A stretch of DNA of 64,000 bases from Embleya scabrispora DSM 41855 (GTDB lineage: Bacteria; Actinomycetota; Actinomycetes; Streptomycetales; Streptomycetaceae), in assembly GCF_000372745.1 (NCBI RefSeq), contig NZ_KB889719.1, positions 186,001-250,000 on the forward strand, written 5' to 3'. Of this stretch, positions 1-8,057 are shown piece after piece. The notes under the pieces are model-generated. The model worked only from the letters and a program-made list of their open reading frames with translations, was not told the origin of the DNA and did no database searches. The translations under genes and the position numbers were made by a program. Positions within the stretch are counted from its first letter, which is position 1, and every line of letters begins with the position of its first letter.

Positions 1-66
1 GGGGTCCTGGACGGTCGCCAGCGCATCCTGGATGTCGTCCGCCGAGGGCAGGGTTGCAGAAGCCAT
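1..66 (-). CDS. 5' end of a probable Fe-S cluster carrier (Mrp/MIP18-type), partial
   Basis: Only the first 22 codons are in the window; the gene runs off the left edge. It opens with ATG at 66 on the minus strand, and the translated start ends in ALATVQDP. That resembles the start of the MIP18/DUF59 domain at the N-terminus of Mrp/NBP35-type P-loop Fe-S carrier ATPases, where a DPE-x-x-x-PI-x-x-LG-x-V motif normally follows. This is inference from a short stretch; the diagnostic part lies outside. It is divergent from the amidohydrolase at 141. No clear Shine-Dalgarno sequence precedes the ATG. Confidence 0.5.
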   Translation of the reverse strand, partial: MASATLPSADDIQDALATVQDP

Positions 67-140
67 ACCGTGAGCTTACGACGCTCACGGAAAAAGACTT
101 CGAGAGCATCGATCTCCGAGCCGGATGGGGAGGTGGCCAC

Positions 141-1025
141 GTGACCACAGTGGCCGAAGAGGCGCTGGTGGCCCGGTTCCGTCGGGAGCTGGGCCTGGTG
201 TCGCTGATCGACGTGCACACCCACTTCATGCCCAAGCGGGTGCTGGACAAGGTGTGGGCCTACTTCGACGCGGCGGGTCCGCTGCTCGGCCGGCCCTGGC
301 CGATCACCTACCGGCTCGACGAGGACGAAGGGGTCGCCGCGCTGCGCGCGTTCGGCGTCTCGGCGTTCACGTCGATGCTGTATCCGCACAAGCCCGAGAT
401 GGCCGCGTGGCTGAACGCGTGGGCGCGCGAGTTCGCCGCGCGTACCCCGGACTGCCTGCACACGGCGACCTTCTTCGCGGAACCGGGGGCGGGCAAGTAC
501 GTGCGCGAGGCGATCGAGTCGGGTGCGGTCGTGTTCAAGGCGCACGTCCAGGTCGGTGGGTACGACCCGACCGATCCGCTCCTGGAGGACGTGTGGGGCA
601 CACTCGCGGACGCGGGGGTGCCGGTGGTCGCGCACTGCGGTTCGGGGCCGGTGCCGGGGGCGCACACCGGGCCCGGCCCCATCGCCCGGGTGCTGGCCCG
701 ACACCCGCGGCTGCGACTGATCGTCGCGCACATGGGGATGCCGGAGTACGGCGAGTTCCTGGACCTCGCGGACCGCCACGAGGGCGTGCACCTGGACACC
801 ACGATGGCCTTCACCGACTTCGTCGAGGAGTTCACCCCCTTCCCGCCCGCCGACCGCGCCCGGCTGCGGGACGTCGCGGATCGCATCCTGTGGGGCAGCG
901 ACTTCCCGAACATCCCCTACGGCTACATACACGCGCTGGACGCGTTGACCCGGCTCGACCTGGGCGACGACTGGCTGCGGGCGGTCTGCCACGACAACGC
1001 GGCCCGCCTGTTCGGCCGGCCGTGA
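141..1025 (+). CDS. amidohydrolase family protein (Amidohydro_2, TIM barrel)
   Basis: A 294-residue metal-dependent hydrolase or decarboxylase of the amidohydrolase superfamily. Visible landmarks are the N-terminal metal motif VDVHTHF (about residues 25-29), VAHCGSG (about 164), the strand LIVAHMGMPE (about 194-203) and ILWGSDFP (about 249-256), whose Asp is the usual last metal ligand. The open frame extends upstream to 54, but the GTG at 141 is preceded by GGGGAGG at 127-133, so I start there. The substrate cannot be deduced; relatives include ACMSD-like decarboxylases and lactone hydrolases. It is followed after 62 bases by a macro-domain gene in the same direction, which may be co-transcribed. 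Confidence 0.85.
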   Translation: MTTVAEEALVARFRRELGLVSLIDVHTHFMPKRVLDKVWAYFDAAGPLLGRPWPITYRLDEDEGVAALRAFGVSAFTSMLYPHKPEMAAWLNAWAREFAARTPDCLHTATFFAEPGAGKYVREAIESGAVVFKAHVQVGGYDPTDPLLEDVWGTLADAGVPVVAHCGSGPVPGAHTGPGPIARVLARHPRLRLIVAHMGMPEYGEFLDLADRHEGVHLDTTMAFTDFVEEFTPFPPADRARLRDVADRILWGSDFPNIPYGYIHALDALTRLDLGDDWLRAVCHDNAARLFGRP

Positions 1026-1087
1026 GGGTCGCCGACCCGGGGTAAACGAGTGTCGGTGCGAAACGGCGGCCGGTTACCGTGCCGCGC

Positions 1088-1564
1088 ATGGCGACCGTCA
1101 CGTATGTCAGGGGAGACGCCACCACGCCGCTGGGCAAGGGTGTCAAGGTGATCGCCCACGTGTGCAACGACCAGGGCGGCTGGGGCAAGGGCTTCGTGCT
1201 CGCGCTGTCTCGGCGATGGCCCGAGCCGGAGGCCGACTATCGGCGGTGGCATCGCGAGCGGGCGCACAACGATTTCGGGCTCGGCGCGGTGCGGCTGGTC
1301 CGCGTCGACACCTACCTGTGGGTGGCCAACATGATCGGCCAGCACGGCATGCGGACCGGCAGCAAGGGGCCGCCGGTGCGCTATGAGGCGATCGATCGGG
1401 CGCTGACCGAACTCGGGCACCGGGCGCTCGAACTCGATGCCTCGGTCCACATGCCGCGAATTGGCTGTGGTCTGGCGGGGGGCAACTGGGGCAGGGTGGA
1501 GCCGCTCGTCCTCGAACGGTTGAGCGCGTGCGGTGTCCAGGTCACCGTCTACGACCACGATTGA
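1088..1564 (+). CDS. macro-domain protein (ADP-ribose binding)
   Basis: A 158-residue single macro domain of the ALC1/TARG1-like or phage Appr-1'-p type. The start MATVTYVRGDAT leads into the first strand and the conserved GDAT loop. VIAHVCNDQGGWGKGF is the ADP-ribose-binding loop, with Asn/Asp and a glycine-rich stretch, and MPRIGCGLAGGNWG is the second phosphate-binding loop. The family binds or removes ADP-ribose from proteins or related metabolites. A GTG nine bases upstream (1079) is an alternative start; neither has a strong ribosome-binding site. The downstream transporter starts 19 bases after its stop, so the two are probably on one transcript. Confidence 0.82.
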   Translation: MATVTYVRGDATTPLGKGVKVIAHVCNDQGGWGKGFVLALSRRWPEPEADYRRWHRERAHNDFGLGAVRLVRVDTYLWVANMIGQHGMRTGSKGPPVRYEAIDRALTELGHRALELDASVHMPRIGCGLAGGNWGRVEPLVLERLSACGVQVTVYDHD

Positions 1565-1583
1565 CCACGAGGCGAGGCGCCGG

Positions 1584-2822
1584 GTGAGTACGGGGATCAC
1601 GACGAACACCGAGCCGGCGCCGCCCGCGACCGCGCCGAACCTGTGGCGGGACGCGTCCTTGTCGGCCGTGCTCGCCGGCCTGATCGCGGTGCTGGTCTCC
1701 TACTCGGGGCCGCTGGTGATCGTGCTGACCGCGGCGTCCGCCGGCGGACTGACCCGGGAGCAGACCGGCTCGTGGGTCTGGGCGCTGTCCATCGGCAGCG
1801 GGCTGACCTGCCTGGGCCTGAGCCTGTACACCCGGATGCCGATCGTCACCGCGTGGTCCACGCCGGGCGCCGCGCTGCTGGTGACCAGCCTGGGCTCGTA
1901 CTCGTATCCCGAGGCGATCGGCGCGTTCGTGGTCACCGGCGTGCTGATCACCGTGATCGGGGTGACCGGCGTGTTCGGCCGGCTGATTCGCCGGGTGCCC
2001 GCCGCGGTGGTGTCCGCGATGCTGGCCGGGATCCTGTTCTCGTTCGGTACCGGGGTGTTCACGTCGGTCAAGACCGCGCCCTGGATCGCCGGCGGCGTGC
2101 TGCTCGCCTATCTGGTCGGCAAGCGGTTCCTCCCGCGCTACGCGGTTCTGGCCGCGCTCGTGGTCGGGGTGGTCTGCGCGGCGGCGACCTCACGGCTGCA
2201 CGTGCGCATCGACGCGTTCGAGATCGCCCGCCCGGAGTGGACCACGCCGCACCTGTCGGTGCCGGCCCTGATCGGGATCGCGGTGCCGCTCCTGGTGGCC
2301 ACCCTCGCGTCGCAGAACGCCCCCGGAATGGGGGTGCTGGCCGCGTCCGGCTACGCGCCGAACGACCGGGTGCTGATCGGTTCGACCGGGGCGGTCTCCA
2401 CGTTGCTGGCGCCGTTCGGGTCGCACGCGATCAACCTGGCCGCGATCACCGCCGCGATCTGCACCGGCCCCGAGGCGCACCGCGACCCCCGCAGGCGCTA
2501 CGTCGCGGGGGTCTCGTGCGGGGCCTTCTACCTGGTCGTGGGCATGTTCGGGTCGACGCTGGTGGCCCTGTTCGCGGGCCTGCCCAAGGAGCTGGTCGCC
2601 GCGGTCGCGGGCGTGGCGCTGTTCGGCGCGCTGGCGAGCGGCCTCACCGGCGCGATGGCCGACGACGAACACCGCGAGGCGGCGCTGATCACCTTCCTGG
2701 CCACCGCGTCCGGGGTCACCATCGGCGGCATCGGGTCCGCGTTCTGGGGGCTGATCGCGGGCGTCCTGGCCCACCTGGTGCTGTCCGGCGGCCGGTTCAG
2801 CCGGTCGGGTGCGCGGTCATGA
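1584..2822 (+). CDS. benzoate/H+ symporter-like membrane transporter (BenE family)
   Basis: A 412-residue polytopic membrane protein with about 12 hydrophobic segments. The TRMPIVTAWSTPGAALL segment, the repeated inner halves, and ASQNAPGMGVL with GSHAINLAAITAAI match the BenE family, whose characterised member imports benzoate with protons. The open frame reaches back into the macro gene, but the GTG at 1584 (VSTGITT) gives a normal N-terminus. It ends 26 bases inside the convergent TetR gene, so the 3' ends overlap tail to tail. The substrate in this organism is not shown by the sequence. Confidence 0.85.
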   Translation: MSTGITTNTEPAPPATAPNLWRDASLSAVLAGLIAVLVSYSGPLVIVLTAASAGGLTREQTGSWVWALSIGSGLTCLGLSLYTRMPIVTAWSTPGAALLVTSLGSYSYPEAIGAFVVTGVLITVIGVTGVFGRLIRRVPAAVVSAMLAGILFSFGTGVFTSVKTAPWIAGGVLLAYLVGKRFLPRYAVLAALVVGVVCAAATSRLHVRIDAFEIARPEWTTPHLSVPALIGIAVPLLVATLASQNAPGMGVLAASGYAPNDRVLIGSTGAVSTLLAPFGSHAINLAAITAAICTGPEAHRDPRRRYVAGVSCGAFYLVVGMFGSTLVALFAGLPKELVAAVAGVALFGALASGLTGAMADDEHREAALITFLATASGVTIGGIGSAFWGLIAGVLAHLVLSGGRFSRSGARS

Positions 2823-3378
2823 GCACGCGCATGCCCTCGGCGAGATCGCGGCCCGTGGGGGCGTTCTCCGGAGCGAACATCCACTGGCTGACCACGCCCA
2901 CCAGGAGCGCCTGACACAGCGCTCCCACCGTGCCGGTGAGGTGCTCGTTGCCCTCCTCGGGCACACCCAGGAAGATCGAGGCCAGTCCGGAGCGGCCGTC
3001 GTTCTGCGCTGCGGCGAGCACCTTGTGGATCTCCGGCAGCTCGTCGAGATGGGCCAGGATCTCGAAGTTGGCCGCCCACATCATCCGGTGCGACTCCATC
3101 AGGTCGATCACCCGCGTCCAGATCGCCTCGAAGCGCTCCAGCGGCGCGGTCTCACTGCCGACCGCGTCGGCCAGCGCGTTGCTCAGTTCCGTGCCCCACC
3201 CCTCGATCGACTCCAGCAGCGCCTGCTGCATCAGTGCGTCCTTGGACCCGTAGTGATAGCCGATCGATCCGAGGTTGGTTCCCGACGCGGCGACGATGTC
3301 GCGCGCGGTGGTGCGCATGTAGCCCTTCTCGTACAGACAACGTTTGGCTCCGGCCAGCAGGTCTTCGCGGTGTCCCAT
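2797..3378 (-). CDS. TetR-family transcriptional regulator
   Basis: A 193-residue one-domain repressor. The N-terminal helix-turn-helix is readable as YMRTTARDIVAASGTNLGSIGYHYGSKDAL (about residues 22-50), with the typical GYHYGSK recognition helix. The ligand domain is helical and rich in Met/Trp (SHRMMWAANFEIL). The ATG at 3378 (MGHRED) fits the family better than the in-frame GTG/ATG codons upstream. It converges on the BenE-type transporter, overlapping its 3' end, and may control it, although the transporter promoter is not adjacent. A palindrome just upstream (3401-3412) suggests autoregulation. Confidence 0.85.
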   Translation of the reverse strand: MGHREDLLAGAKRCLYEKGYMRTTARDIVAASGTNLGSIGYHYGSKDALMQQALLESIEGWGTELSNALADAVGSETAPLERFEAIWTRVIDLMESHRMMWAANFEILAHLDELPEIHKVLAAAQNDGRSGLASIFLGVPEEGNEHLTGTVGALCQALLVGVVSQWMFAPENAPTGRDLAEGMRVLMTAHPTG

Positions 3379-3400
3379 GAGGCGATCGTAACCCCGCATT

Positions 3401-3440
3401 AGACAAATGTCTTATACGAACGACTCATACGTCTGTATAA
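3401..3440 (-). promoter_or_regulatory. candidate TetR operator and promoter region
   Basis: Two inverted repeats lie 23-62 bases upstream of the TetR start. AGACAAATGTCT (3401-3412) has 5-bp arms with a 2-base centre, and TTATAC (3413-3418) pairs with GTATAA (3435-3440). Position and symmetry fit autoregulation by the adjacent TetR protein; binding is inferred. Confidence 0.5.
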
Positions 3441-3474
3441 AAAGGGTCCGTCGAACCCTCGCCCGGCTCCGACC

Positions 3475-4059
3475 TCAGGAGTGCTCCGGGTCCGGCGGGT
3501 GCTGCTGCCGGGTCAGGTGCGCGTCGGTCACGTTGCGGCCCATCAGCCACCCGTCGGTTTCCCGGCGTTCGTCCAACTCCTTGAGCATGGACTGGAGTTC
3601 CGAGCGCAGGAAGTCCCGGGTGGCGACCTCGCCCAAGGCGATCCGCAGCGCCGCGACCTCGCGGGTCAGATACTCGGTGTCCGCGATGTTGCGCTCGTTG
3701 CGGGCCCGGTCCTGTTCCAGGTTGACCCGATCCCGGTCGTCCTGCCGGTTTTGCGCGAGCAGGATCAGCGGTGCCGCGTAGGACGCCTGCAGGGACAGCA
3801 CCAGGGTCAGGAAGATGAACGGATACTCGTCGAAGCGCAGCGCCGGCGGCACGAAGATGTTCCAGCCGATCCACACGATCACCGTGGCGGTCATGTAGAC
3901 CAGGAACCGGCCGGTGCCCAGGAAACGGGCGATCCGCTCGGAGAACCGACCGAACGCCTCCGGGTCGTACGCGGGCAGCAGCGGACGACGCCCCGGGTCG
4001 CGCGGTTGATCCAGGCGCGGGCGGCGGCGCTTTTCGGTGCTCGTGCTCTCACGTGCCAC
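3475..4059 (-). CDS. DUF1003 family membrane protein
   Basis: A 194-residue protein of the DUF1003 family. After a basic N-terminus it shows FSERIARFLGTGRFLVYMTATVIVWIGWN (about residues 38-66) and FIFLTLVLSLQASYAAPLILLAQNRQDDRDR (about 80-110), the two membrane segments and the invariant-looking QASYAAPLILLAQNRQ motif, followed by a charged coiled-coil-like tail. Function is unknown in the family. Its GTG start (4059) overlaps the stop of the upstream CBS gene by 11 bases, so the two are translationally coupled, suggesting a joint role with the soluble MgtE_N/CBS protein. Confidence 0.85.
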   Translation of the reverse strand: MARESTSTEKRRRPRLDQPRDPGRRPLLPAYDPEAFGRFSERIARFLGTGRFLVYMTATVIVWIGWNIFVPPALRFDEYPFIFLTLVLSLQASYAAPLILLAQNRQDDRDRVNLEQDRARNERNIADTEYLTREVAALRIALGEVATRDFLRSELQSMLKELDERRETDGWLMGRNVTDAHLTRQQHPPDPEHS

Positions 4060-5323
4060 GACGGACTCCCCCGTCTCCGTGTATGGCGCCCTCGCGCCAG
4101 TCCTCGGGCAGCAGGTGGTCGAGCACGTCGTCGACGGTGACCGCGCCGAGCAGGTGGTCGTCCTCGTCCACCACGGGCGCGGCGACCATGTTGTACGCGG
4201 CCAGGAAACTGGTCACCTCGGCCAGCGGGGTGTCCGGCCGCAGCGGCATCAGGTCGGTGTCCAGGACCGCGCCGACCAGGGTGAACGGCGGATCGCGCAG
4301 CAGCCGCTGGAAGTGCACCGTGCCCAGGTACTTGCCGGTCGGCGTCTCGGTCGGCGGCCGGCAGACGTAGACCTGACTGGCCAGGGCGGGCGACAGGTCG
4401 GAGTTGCGTACGTGCGCGAGCGCCTCGGCGATCGTGGCGCCCGGCTCCAGCACGATCGGCTCGGTGGTCATCATGCCGCCGGCGGTGTCCTCGACGTAGG
4501 TCAGCAGGCGGCGCACGTCCTCCGCCTCCTCGGGCTCCATCAGGCCGAGCAGGCGTTCCGCGGTCTCCTCGGGCAACTCGGAGATCAGGTCGGCCGCGTC
4601 GTCCGGGTCCATCGCCTCCAGCACGTCGGCCGCGCGCTCCTCCTGGAGCTGGCCCAGGATCTCGACCTGGTCGTCCTCGGGCAGTTCCTCCAGCACGTCC
4701 GCGAGCCGGTCGTCGTCCAGTGCCGCGGCCACCTCGGCGCGGCGCTTGGCGGACAGGTTGTGCAGCACGTTGGCCAGGTCGGCGGGCCGCAACTGCTCGA
4801 AGGTGGCGAGCAGGTTGGCCGCGCCCTGCTGGTCCTCCGGGCGTTCGAAGCCGATCACCGCGTTCCAGTCGACGGTGATCGTCTCGCCGCGCCGCCGGCG
4901 CAGCCCGGAGGTGCCGCCCTTTTGCACGAACAACTTGGAGATCAGCCAGTCGCGACCGCGCCCGAGCGCCATCGCGACGTCCAGGACGGTCACCGCCTCG
5001 TCGGTCTCGGCGAGGGTCACCCGGCGGTCCAGCATCTCGGCGAGCACCAGCGTCTCGCTCGGCCGCTGCTCGAAGCGGCGCATGTTGACCAGCCCCGTGG
5101 TGATCACCTCGCCGGTCTCCACGCTGGTCACCCGGGTCATCGGGACGAAGATCCGCCGGCGGGTGGCCACCTCGACGACCAGGCCGAGCACGCGCGGGGG
5201 GAGCTGGGCGGTGCGCAGCATCACCACCACGTCGCGCAGCCGGCCGACGTGGTCGCCGTTGGGGTCGAACACGGCCACGCCCGCGAGGTGCGAGATGAAC
5301 ACCCGCCCGGATGACGCACTCAT
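4049..5323 (-). CDS. MgtE_N/CBS-domain protein lacking the MgtE channel domain
   Basis: A 424-residue soluble protein. The N-terminus (about residues 4-110) resembles PRC-barrel-type segments (VFISHLAGVAVFDPNGDHVGRL). Residues about 160-275 contain the acidic helical repeats of the MgtE N domain (LAEVLEELPEDDQ-like units such as VLEAMDPDDAADLISELP), and about 275-415 carry two CBS motifs. The transmembrane Mg2+ channel domain of true MgtE is absent. I start at ATG 5323 (MSASSGRVF) because upstream sequence is arginine-rich and unlike the family. It is coupled to the DUF1003 membrane protein downstream, which could supply the membrane part. A divalent-cation or nucleotide sensing role is inferred. 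Confidence 0.8.
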   Translation of the reverse strand: MSASSGRVFISHLAGVAVFDPNGDHVGRLRDVVVMLRTAQLPPRVLGLVVEVATRRRIFVPMTRVTSVETGEVITTGLVNMRRFEQRPSETLVLAEMLDRRVTLAETDEAVTVLDVAMALGRGRDWLISKLFVQKGGTSGLRRRRGETITVDWNAVIGFERPEDQQGAANLLATFEQLRPADLANVLHNLSAKRRAEVAAALDDDRLADVLEELPEDDQVEILGQLQEERAADVLEAMDPDDAADLISELPEETAERLLGLMEPEEAEDVRRLLTYVEDTAGGMMTTEPIVLEPGATIAEALAHVRNSDLSPALASQVYVCRPPTETPTGKYLGTVHFQRLLRDPPFTLVGAVLDTDLMPLRPDTPLAEVTSFLAAYNMVAAPVVDEDDHLLGAVTVDDVLDHLLPEDWREGAIHGDGGVRRGT

Positions 5324-5465
5324 GCCGTGGTCCCTCCGTCGCCGATGTGTACGTCCGCGTTGGCCGATCCGCGCGGTCTCGCCGCGGGTGCCCCGGACGG
5401 TCAGGCTACCGGTGAAGGTGGGCATGATCACGACACCCGGTGCCGGGCTCAGTACAGTGCCGCCC

Positions 5466-6233
5466 GTGCGCTTGCCTCAGACGAAGACCACGATCGCCCT
5501 CCTGGCCGCCTGCGTCCTCACCGGCACGGCGTGTTCGAAGGCGGAGACCGGGCTCGGTGCGGAGTCCGCGGACTCCATAGCCGGCAAGTCCAAGACCGCG
5601 GCCGCCGGAGCCGGCGCCGTACACGTGCAGGGCGTGTGGAAGATCCAGAGCCAGCAGTTCCGGATCGACCTGCGGCTCAAGCGCGAGGGCGGGGTGGGCA
5701 CCGTGGTCACCGCGGACAGCACCATCGAACTGCTGCGGATCGGCGAGGACCTGTTCGTGCGCGGCGACGCCCGGCTCTACCAGGGTCGGGACGGGCGTGG
5801 CGGCGCCGATGTGGAACAGTCGGCCCAAGCGCTGCGGGACAAGTTCGTCAAGGTTCCGCCCGCCGATCCCAGTTATGCCCGACTGTCCGGGTTTACCCGG
5901 ATGCAGGACATGATCACCGATCTGATCCGTCTCAACGGCAAGCTCAAGAAGGACGGCCGGGAGAACGTGCGCGGCGCCGAGTCGCTCAAGGTGGTGGCGG
6001 ATCGAGGTCGCGGCGGCGAACTGCGGGTGGCCCTGCACGGGATCCCGTTCCCGCTCAAGTACATTCCGTCGCCGAACGGCGGAGCGCTCGAACTCTTCGA
6101 ATACAACCAGGACTTCCCGCTGGTGCTGCCCAAGCCCGAGGACGTGGTCGACTACGGCACGCTGACCGACGGCAAGGAACCGTCGGGCAAGCCGTCGGAC
6201 AAGCCCGGCGGGCCGGTACCCGGCACCGACTGA
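5466..6233 (+). CDS. LppX/LprG-like lipoprotein (paralogue 1)
   Basis: A 255-residue exported lipoprotein. A basic start (MRLPQTK), a short hydrophobic stretch and two candidate lipobox cysteines follow: LLAAC at about residue 16 and TGTAC at about residue 25. The body contains VHVQGVWKIQSQQFRIDLRL and the LRIGEDLFVRGDARLY motif seen in LppX_LprAFG/LolA-like lipid-binding folds. The same pattern recurs in the next gene (VHVKGE, VWFRGDAKFW), so the two are paralogues in tandem, 109 bases apart. The C-terminus is a low-complexity Gly/Pro/Lys tail. The start is GTG at 5466; no strong ribosome-binding site is visible. A role in envelope lipid handling is a family-level inference. Confidence 0.72.
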   Translation: MRLPQTKTTIALLAACVLTGTACSKAETGLGAESADSIAGKSKTAAAGAGAVHVQGVWKIQSQQFRIDLRLKREGGVGTVVTADSTIELLRIGEDLFVRGDARLYQGRDGRGGADVEQSAQALRDKFVKVPPADPSYARLSGFTRMQDMITDLIRLNGKLKKDGRENVRGAESLKVVADRGRGGELRVALHGIPFPLKYIPSPNGGALELFEYNQDFPLVLPKPEDVVDYGTLTDGKEPSGKPSDKPGGPVPGTD

Positions 6234-6342
6234 GGCGGGCGATTCCGGCTCCGGGATACCGTTTCCGGCAGGACGGCGACCGGGCGGGCGTCGATTCAGG
6301 TCAGCGAACCAACGAGACATCGAACGACGAGGGAACCCAACG

Positions 6343-7290
6343 GTGGATCACGTGCGGCGCGGCTTCGTGGTGGCTACGGCTGTATCGGTCACGGTGCTGG
6401 CCGCCGGGTGCAGTGCGGGACGACCCGCACACCGCTCGTGGCAGGCCCCGGTGGACGAACCGATGGCCGGTGCGCCGCTGGGCAACCAGGTGGACGGCCT
6501 GGACCCGGCGGCCATCCTGCAGCGTGCCCAGGCCGCGACGGCCGGGGCGAAATCGGTGCACGTCAAGGGCGAGTTGGCGGTCCCGGGCACGGCCGGCAAG
6601 CCGGCCAAGCCGTTCAGTGTGGACATGCGCTTCACCAGCACCGGCAGCGAGGGCCAGATCGTCGAGGACAGCACGACCGCCTACGTCACCCGGGTGCAGA
6701 ACCAGGTCTGGTTCCGGGGCGACGCGAAGTTCTGGTCCAAGGTCGAGGGCACCAGCACCGAGGTGGCCAACCACGAGAAGTACGTACAGGTCCCCTCCGG
6801 TGACAAGAAGTACGACGGCATCGTGGAGAACACCTATGTCGAGCGGCTGACCAACAAGCTGATGGGCAAGCCGGGCAAGCTGGAGAAGGGCCCGGTCAAG
6901 CAGGTCAACGGGCACAAGGCGATCGCGCTGGAGAACCGGACACCGGGCGCGGGCGGCACCATCTGGGTGGCCACCGAGGGCGCTCCGTACCTGTTGCGGA
7001 TGGAGTCGGCCCCGGACGCCAGGCAGGCCGGCGCGTTCGACTTCCTCGGCTACGGCGAGCGGGTCGACGTGCACGCGCCGGATCCCAGGGAGGTGGTGGA
7101 CAAGGGACTGACCCCCCAGGGTCGTCCGACCGGCAGCAACGGTTCCTCGTCCGGCCCCGGCGGCGCCTCGACGCGGCCCACCAACGGCGGCACGCCCTCC
7201 ACCTCCACCACGCGCCGTTCCGACATCGGCCGGATGAGCAAGCCGCCGGTGCCCGGCGGCCTCAGGAACGACCCGCTGTTGTTCTCCTGA
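6343..7290 (+). CDS. LppX/LprG-like lipoprotein (paralogue 2)
   Basis: A 315-residue lipoprotein with a canonical signal: MDHVRRGF, a hydrophobic run and the lipobox VLAAGC (Cys about residue 23). The mature part shows SVHVKGELAV, VTRVQNQVWFRGDAKFWSK and GGTIWVATEGAPYLLRMES, the strand pattern of the LppX_LprAFG fold, and ends in a Gly/Ser/Thr-rich disordered tail with a basic RRSDIGR segment. The start is GTG 6343 with GAGGGA about 10 bases upstream. It is tandem to its paralogue and probably co-transcribed. Confidence 0.74.
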   Translation: MDHVRRGFVVATAVSVTVLAAGCSAGRPAHRSWQAPVDEPMAGAPLGNQVDGLDPAAILQRAQAATAGAKSVHVKGELAVPGTAGKPAKPFSVDMRFTSTGSEGQIVEDSTTAYVTRVQNQVWFRGDAKFWSKVEGTSTEVANHEKYVQVPSGDKKYDGIVENTYVERLTNKLMGKPGKLEKGPVKQVNGHKAIALENRTPGAGGTIWVATEGAPYLLRMESAPDARQAGAFDFLGYGERVDVHAPDPREVVDKGLTPQGRPTGSNGSSSGPGGASTRPTNGGTPSTSTTRRSDIGRMSKPPVPGGLRNDPLLFS

Positions 7291-7336
7291 CGCACCCTGG
7301 TGCCCGCCGCGGACGGACCGAAGTGGCGACCCGGTC

Positions 7337-7942
7337 TCAGTCGCGTCGGCGCAGGCGGCCGATCGACAGGTTGAACGGCGACGCCCCGCGCGTCACCGCG
7401 GGTGAGCCGATCGGCACCGTGCGGCCCGCGTCCCGGGGTACCGACCGGGCCGAGCCGGTCGGGGTGAGCCGGATCAGGTCGCACTCGCGCGCCCAGCGGG
7501 CCGGCTGCTCCTCGCCGTCCGGCGCATTCAACCGGGCCGCGTGCAGGGCCAGGACGGCCGGCTCGTACGTTGGGTCGTCCGGCGTGACCACGGTGACCTC
7601 GGCGGTCCACCCGGGCAGCCGGCCGCCCTTGTCCTTGCTGCGCATGTCCACGAGCGCCCGCCCGGCCTCGGCCAGGCCGGGCACGAACTGCTCGACGGCA
7701 CCGTCCTCGCGGGCGGTCATCAGCCACGACGAGCCGTCCAGCCACACGTGCCAGACCGGGCGGGGCGGCGCGGTGCCGACGGTGAGCCAGAGCAGGCCGG
7801 ACTTCTTCGCGCCTTCTTCGAGCAGCGCGCTTTCCTCAAGCAGCGCGCCTTCTTCACGCAGCGTGCCTTCCCCGGGCTGTGCGCCTTCCGCGCCCCGCTC
7901 GCGCGGCGCGTCCGCTCCCGAGAGTGCGTCGGTGTCCGTCAT
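7337..7942 (-). CDS. hypothetical protein, possible FMN split-barrel-like fold
   Basis: A 201-residue protein of unknown function. After an acidic N-terminal segment with three imperfect six-residue repeats (EEGALL, EESALL, EEGTLR, encoded by an 18-bp DNA repeat at 7812-7865) comes a beta-rich core: SGLLWLTVGTAPPRPVWHVWLDGSSWLMTA and VRSKDKGGRLPGW-like strands, then PTYEPAVLALHAARLNAPDGE and RECDLIRLTPTGS. The strand order and the GSSWLMT motif recall pyridoxamine-phosphate-oxidase/deazaflavin-type split barrels. That is weak inference. It converges with the lipoprotein gene and diverges from the CoA lyase. Confidence 0.65.
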   Translation of the reverse strand: MTDTDALSGADAPRERGAEGAQPGEGTLREEGALLEESALLEEGAKKSGLLWLTVGTAPPRPVWHVWLDGSSWLMTAREDGAVEQFVPGLAEAGRALVDMRSKDKGGRLPGWTAEVTVVTPDDPTYEPAVLALHAARLNAPDGEEQPARWARECDLIRLTPTGSARSVPRDAGRTVPIGSPAVTRGASPFNLSIGRLRRRD

Positions 7943-8057
7943 GCGCCACAGCGTCCCACAACGGGCGGGCGCGGAACGTGCGCCACCTCATAGCCCGGGT
8001 GGGGTGACCCGTCGGTAACCTGACCGCACGATCCGCAGCACTGGGAGGACCAGACAC

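Noticed and set aside
2797-2822. Tail-to-tail overlap of the BenE-type and TetR genes as a frameshift artefact
   Set aside because: Both proteins end with plausible family C-termini and both frames are intact; a short convergent overlap is common.
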